The position numbers and the translations under genes were made by a program. A stretch of DNA of 64,000 bases from Tetrastigma voinierianum (Eukaryota > Streptophyta > Magnoliopsida > Vitales > Vitaceae). The DNA is taken from NCBI GenBank assembly GCA_016808115.1, contig JAEQBH010006400.1, positions 124,001 through 188,000 on the forward strand. Reading direction: 5' to 3'. Shown piece by piece: positions 61,593-64,000 of the stretch (position 1 is its first letter; each line of letters opens with the position of its first letter). The notes beneath the pieces were generated by a model that worked only from the letters and a program-made list of their open reading frames with translations, did no database searches and had not been told where the DNA came from.

Positions 61593-62617
61593 TTGTCAAT
61601 TTCTTCTAAGATTATAAATTTTCGCAATCTGGGGCCAAATTTCAATCGGCTGATTCATCGCTATCTATCGCTTCTCCTTCTTCTCGTATTGATTTACTAC
61701 TTTGGGTTTTCATTCTTTCTTGATTTTGTCTCAGTTTGATGACACACCTATTCACTTGCTGTGATTCATCATATGTCTCGAGCATCGAACTCCCAAAGCA
61801 TCATAAAAAAACCCATAAAACAACTACACAAATAACTTAAATGATATATGATACTAAGAAGACTGAACACTTTAATCAAGATAATGACATGATTGGGGCG
61901 TTAAAAGCACCAAAACCTATCTAATATAAAAATTCAAATAGTACTTTCTGGCACTAATCATGTTCCCCAATCAAACGCTAGTCCCTTAGCACTTTAAACA
62001 AAAGGAGATGCATGTAGAGTGATTTTCAAAAGTTTATGATTCAAAAGGGTTCAGACAAGACACTTTAAACTCAAAAATTCAGACACCAAGTTTGAAACCG
62101 GTATGAAAGAACCAAACCATGCAAGAATAATTTCAGTCAATATTGGTCCATGATTCAACTCTGAATTTCCACCTACCTAAGTCTAATGGTCTTATATAAC
62201 CAGATTAAGTCAATAAATTTGCAAAATTTGTCCCTCCCAACCCCAGTAATCGACATGGCCTTAAGCTTGCCGAACAAATCTAGATAGGCTAGTTACACTC
62301 TTCTTTCTTTGTTCAATCACCACATTGTAGGGTGCAATGCTTAAACTGATTTCACCAAACCGTAACTGGTCCACTGACTCCAACCAATTAAGGTTTAGGA
62401 CGAAATAAAAGGATCACCGACCACAAACTCTAAGGTGCTTCACCCCAGACCAATGACTTCGAAAATCACACTCATAAATCGTTAGACTCTACCCATCCAC
62501 CCGCATGGTAACACTCAAATCGAAGGACCCAACCACCAAGGCTTAGGAGACCCAAGGCCAAAGGCTTTTCGCCACTTGCCAACCATCGACCGCTCGTTTT
62601 AAGGCAAGGTCATCACT

Positions 62618-62668
62618 CATTTTCCTTTTCTCTTTTTCTTTTCTTTTGCCTTTCTTTCTTTTCCTTTA
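62618..62668. repeat. Pyrimidine tract
   Basis: Near-continuous C/T run (TTTCCTTTTCTC through TCTTTTCCTTT) with only a G or A interrupting. Confidence 0.9.
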
Positions 62669-63185
62669 AGACCAGCATTGTTCTTCAATATGGGTAACAC
62701 AACCTATCCTAGGCTGCCAACATACCCATATCGCTATGCAAGCGAAGGAAGCAAACAAATCCACACCCATTGAAACAATCCTGGCAGGTGCAAGTAGTGA
62801 ATTACCAAGTGAGAAATTTTCGTTGTGCATGGGGTCGAACTTAAATCGACCAAAATTAAATCAACATGGAATTTGTTCTGAACATAAAGGCGATAAAACA
62901 GATCTTCCAAATTTTCATTTAGCAGGCAATTCAATCAACTAATCAAGTAATCTACACTGTCTAATTGAAAATAAAACATTTACATACATGGTGGAGGCAA
63001 ACATTGTATGCAAAATCAGATATATAGATCGAATAGCTTTGATATAGCCAAAATGGCTAATACATGGAATACAAAGCCAAACATACAAAAAAGTATAATC
63101 ACTTACTGGTGGCTAATACATAAATCCTAATCAAATTAGTAGGTAGTCGGGACAAAGCCAGTAATCACAAAATCAGTAAAGAAAC

Positions 63186-64000
63186 CTAACCACTCACCGC
63201 CGTGGTGCGGGTCTGCCGCCATCGCGTACCAACAGCATCCACAGGGCCGCGCCTGTGTGGTGGGCTTTCTCCGATCGTGAAACACGAGAAGCGCCCGCGC
63301 TGCGATCTCGGGCCGTTATGGGAGCGCACACCGCCACCGGCGATCGATCCCGGCCTACCGTAGGCGCCGCTAGTGAGCAAGATGGCATCCATCACACTCC
63401 GTAATCTTCAGACCGGCGTGAACATACTGTGGTGGAATGGTGTAGCCGAAATAGATGGGCCAGTGTATCACGCTACGGATGCAGGTGTGGAGGAGGAGAT
63501 GGAGGTGACCGCGAGGCCGACTCGATCTCGCCCGTGGTGCCACATCGCCTCTGGCGGAAGTCCTCGCGACCAATTCGTGGCACCTCCTCCCGGTCCTCGC
63601 CGGAGAGATGGAGATACGCATGGTCATCACCCGTCTACCGACATAACCAGAGGGCATCGAACCTCATCTCACCCCCGCTCCTCCGAACCGATGCGTGCTC
63701 GAGAACCCGGGACAAAGCAGTCTCAGATCGTGAGCCGTAATGCTCTCCGCTTGTACTAGGTCCTCCGATGACCTTCTCCTCGAAACAATGTATCAAGGAG
63801 GTCACCACCAGAGGGATCCAACCAATATCCCCTCCGAGATCCAGAAGAGCTCCACGGCTCTCCGCCAGAGACGTGCACGCCGCATGAATGTACTGGCCCG
63901 ACAAATGGTCGACGCCAAAGATCCGAGAGGCGGAGCCGCTCCTATAAAACATCGTCCAACCAAAGAGGTCTTCCGGCCGCTCGAACCATCTCTCGGCGCA
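63186..64000 (-). pseudogene. GC-rich coding-like segment of unknown function, runs off the window
   Basis: The minus-strand frame is open from the window edge to 63635 (about 121 residues: ERWFERPEDLFGW, FGVDHLSGQYIHAACTSLAE, DLGGDIGWIPLVVTSLIHCF). The same frame then continues with only three stops to about 63200. At 63200-63190 the minus strand reads CGGCG then GTGAGTGG, a good splice donor followed by T-rich intron-like sequence. Composition is far more GC-rich than the surroundings. No family is recognised. It may be a transposon-captured exon, a decayed gene end or an unknown retroelement ORF. Confidence 0.4.

Larger units (their letters stand above)
60481..63185. other. Noncoding, LTR-retrotransposon-like stretch
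   Basis: No coding motif is recognised. A CTATATAG sequence at 61267-61274, next to a CT/GA-rich leader and AAAACCCTAAC, looks like an LTR promoter on the minus strand. A patch at 61405-61590 repeats TTTCGCTAG / CTAGCGAA words. A pyrimidine tract lies at 62618-62668. The remainder (61900-62700) resembles long noncoding internal sequence of plant retrotransposons, but boundaries cannot be given. Confidence 0.5.

Overview
The window looks like nuclear heterochromatin of a flowering plant. I recognise no intact cellular gene. Nearly everything identifiable is a decayed LTR retrotransposon or DNA transposon, typed by plant-specific lineages: Ty3/gypsy Tekay-like chromovirus, Ty3/gypsy Athila-like, Ty1/copia, and a Mutator-like element beside a plant mobile domain (PMD). 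All coding remnants carry stops and frameshifts, many of the C-to-T type expected from decay of methylated DNA. AT-rich filler and AT microsatellites separate them. No CRISPR, rRNA, tRNA or operon structure was seen.

Layout. 1-519: partial LTR (family A, minus strand) inserted in the integrase of a minus-strand Tekay-like gag-pol remnant (520-3560). About 3805-6756: minus-strand LTR (family B) lying against an older gypsy pol fragment (6757-7420). 7421-10548: AT-rich, no gene. 10549-33522: one Ty1/copia element with both LTRs. It is split between its protease halves by a complete plus-strand Tekay-like element (12352-28699), and again inside its reverse transcriptase by a 946-bp insertion (30962-31907) with near-perfect target duplication. 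The 3' LTR of the nested Tekay element is itself interrupted twice, by a 4.6-kb family A LTR (21208-25791) and a 2-kb TGTAAGACC-type LTR (26592-28602).

33523-36206: AT-rich, nothing coding. 36207-39240: minus-strand solo LTR. About 39270-41350: MULE transposase remnant, followed on the same strand by a PMD remnant (42246-43690). About 44290-52175: plus-strand Athila-like element (LTR, tRNA-Asp-type primer site, gag, protease, RT, RNase H, integrase). It is followed by a TATA-bearing segment and an ORF of the putative plant transposon protein type (53162-54084, one frameshift). About 55200-58150: Athila LTR in inverted orientation. 58226-60480: a second minus-strand copy of the Tekay-like pol. 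60481-63185: noncoding, LTR-like. 63186-64000: GC-rich, coding-like minus-strand segment that I do not recognise, ending at a plausible splice donor.

The most unusual pattern is a palindrome, GTCGCGAC (usually TGTCGCGACA), with many CpG-decayed variants. It occurs in dense blocks at about 3880-4290, 14240-14640, 26185-26560, 36298-37200, 44374-45110, 52679-52997 and 56980-58090. I count 16 perfect octamers, where about one or fewer is expected by chance. The blocks lie in the 3' third of Tekay-type LTRs but in the 5' third of Athila-type LTRs, two distant lineages.
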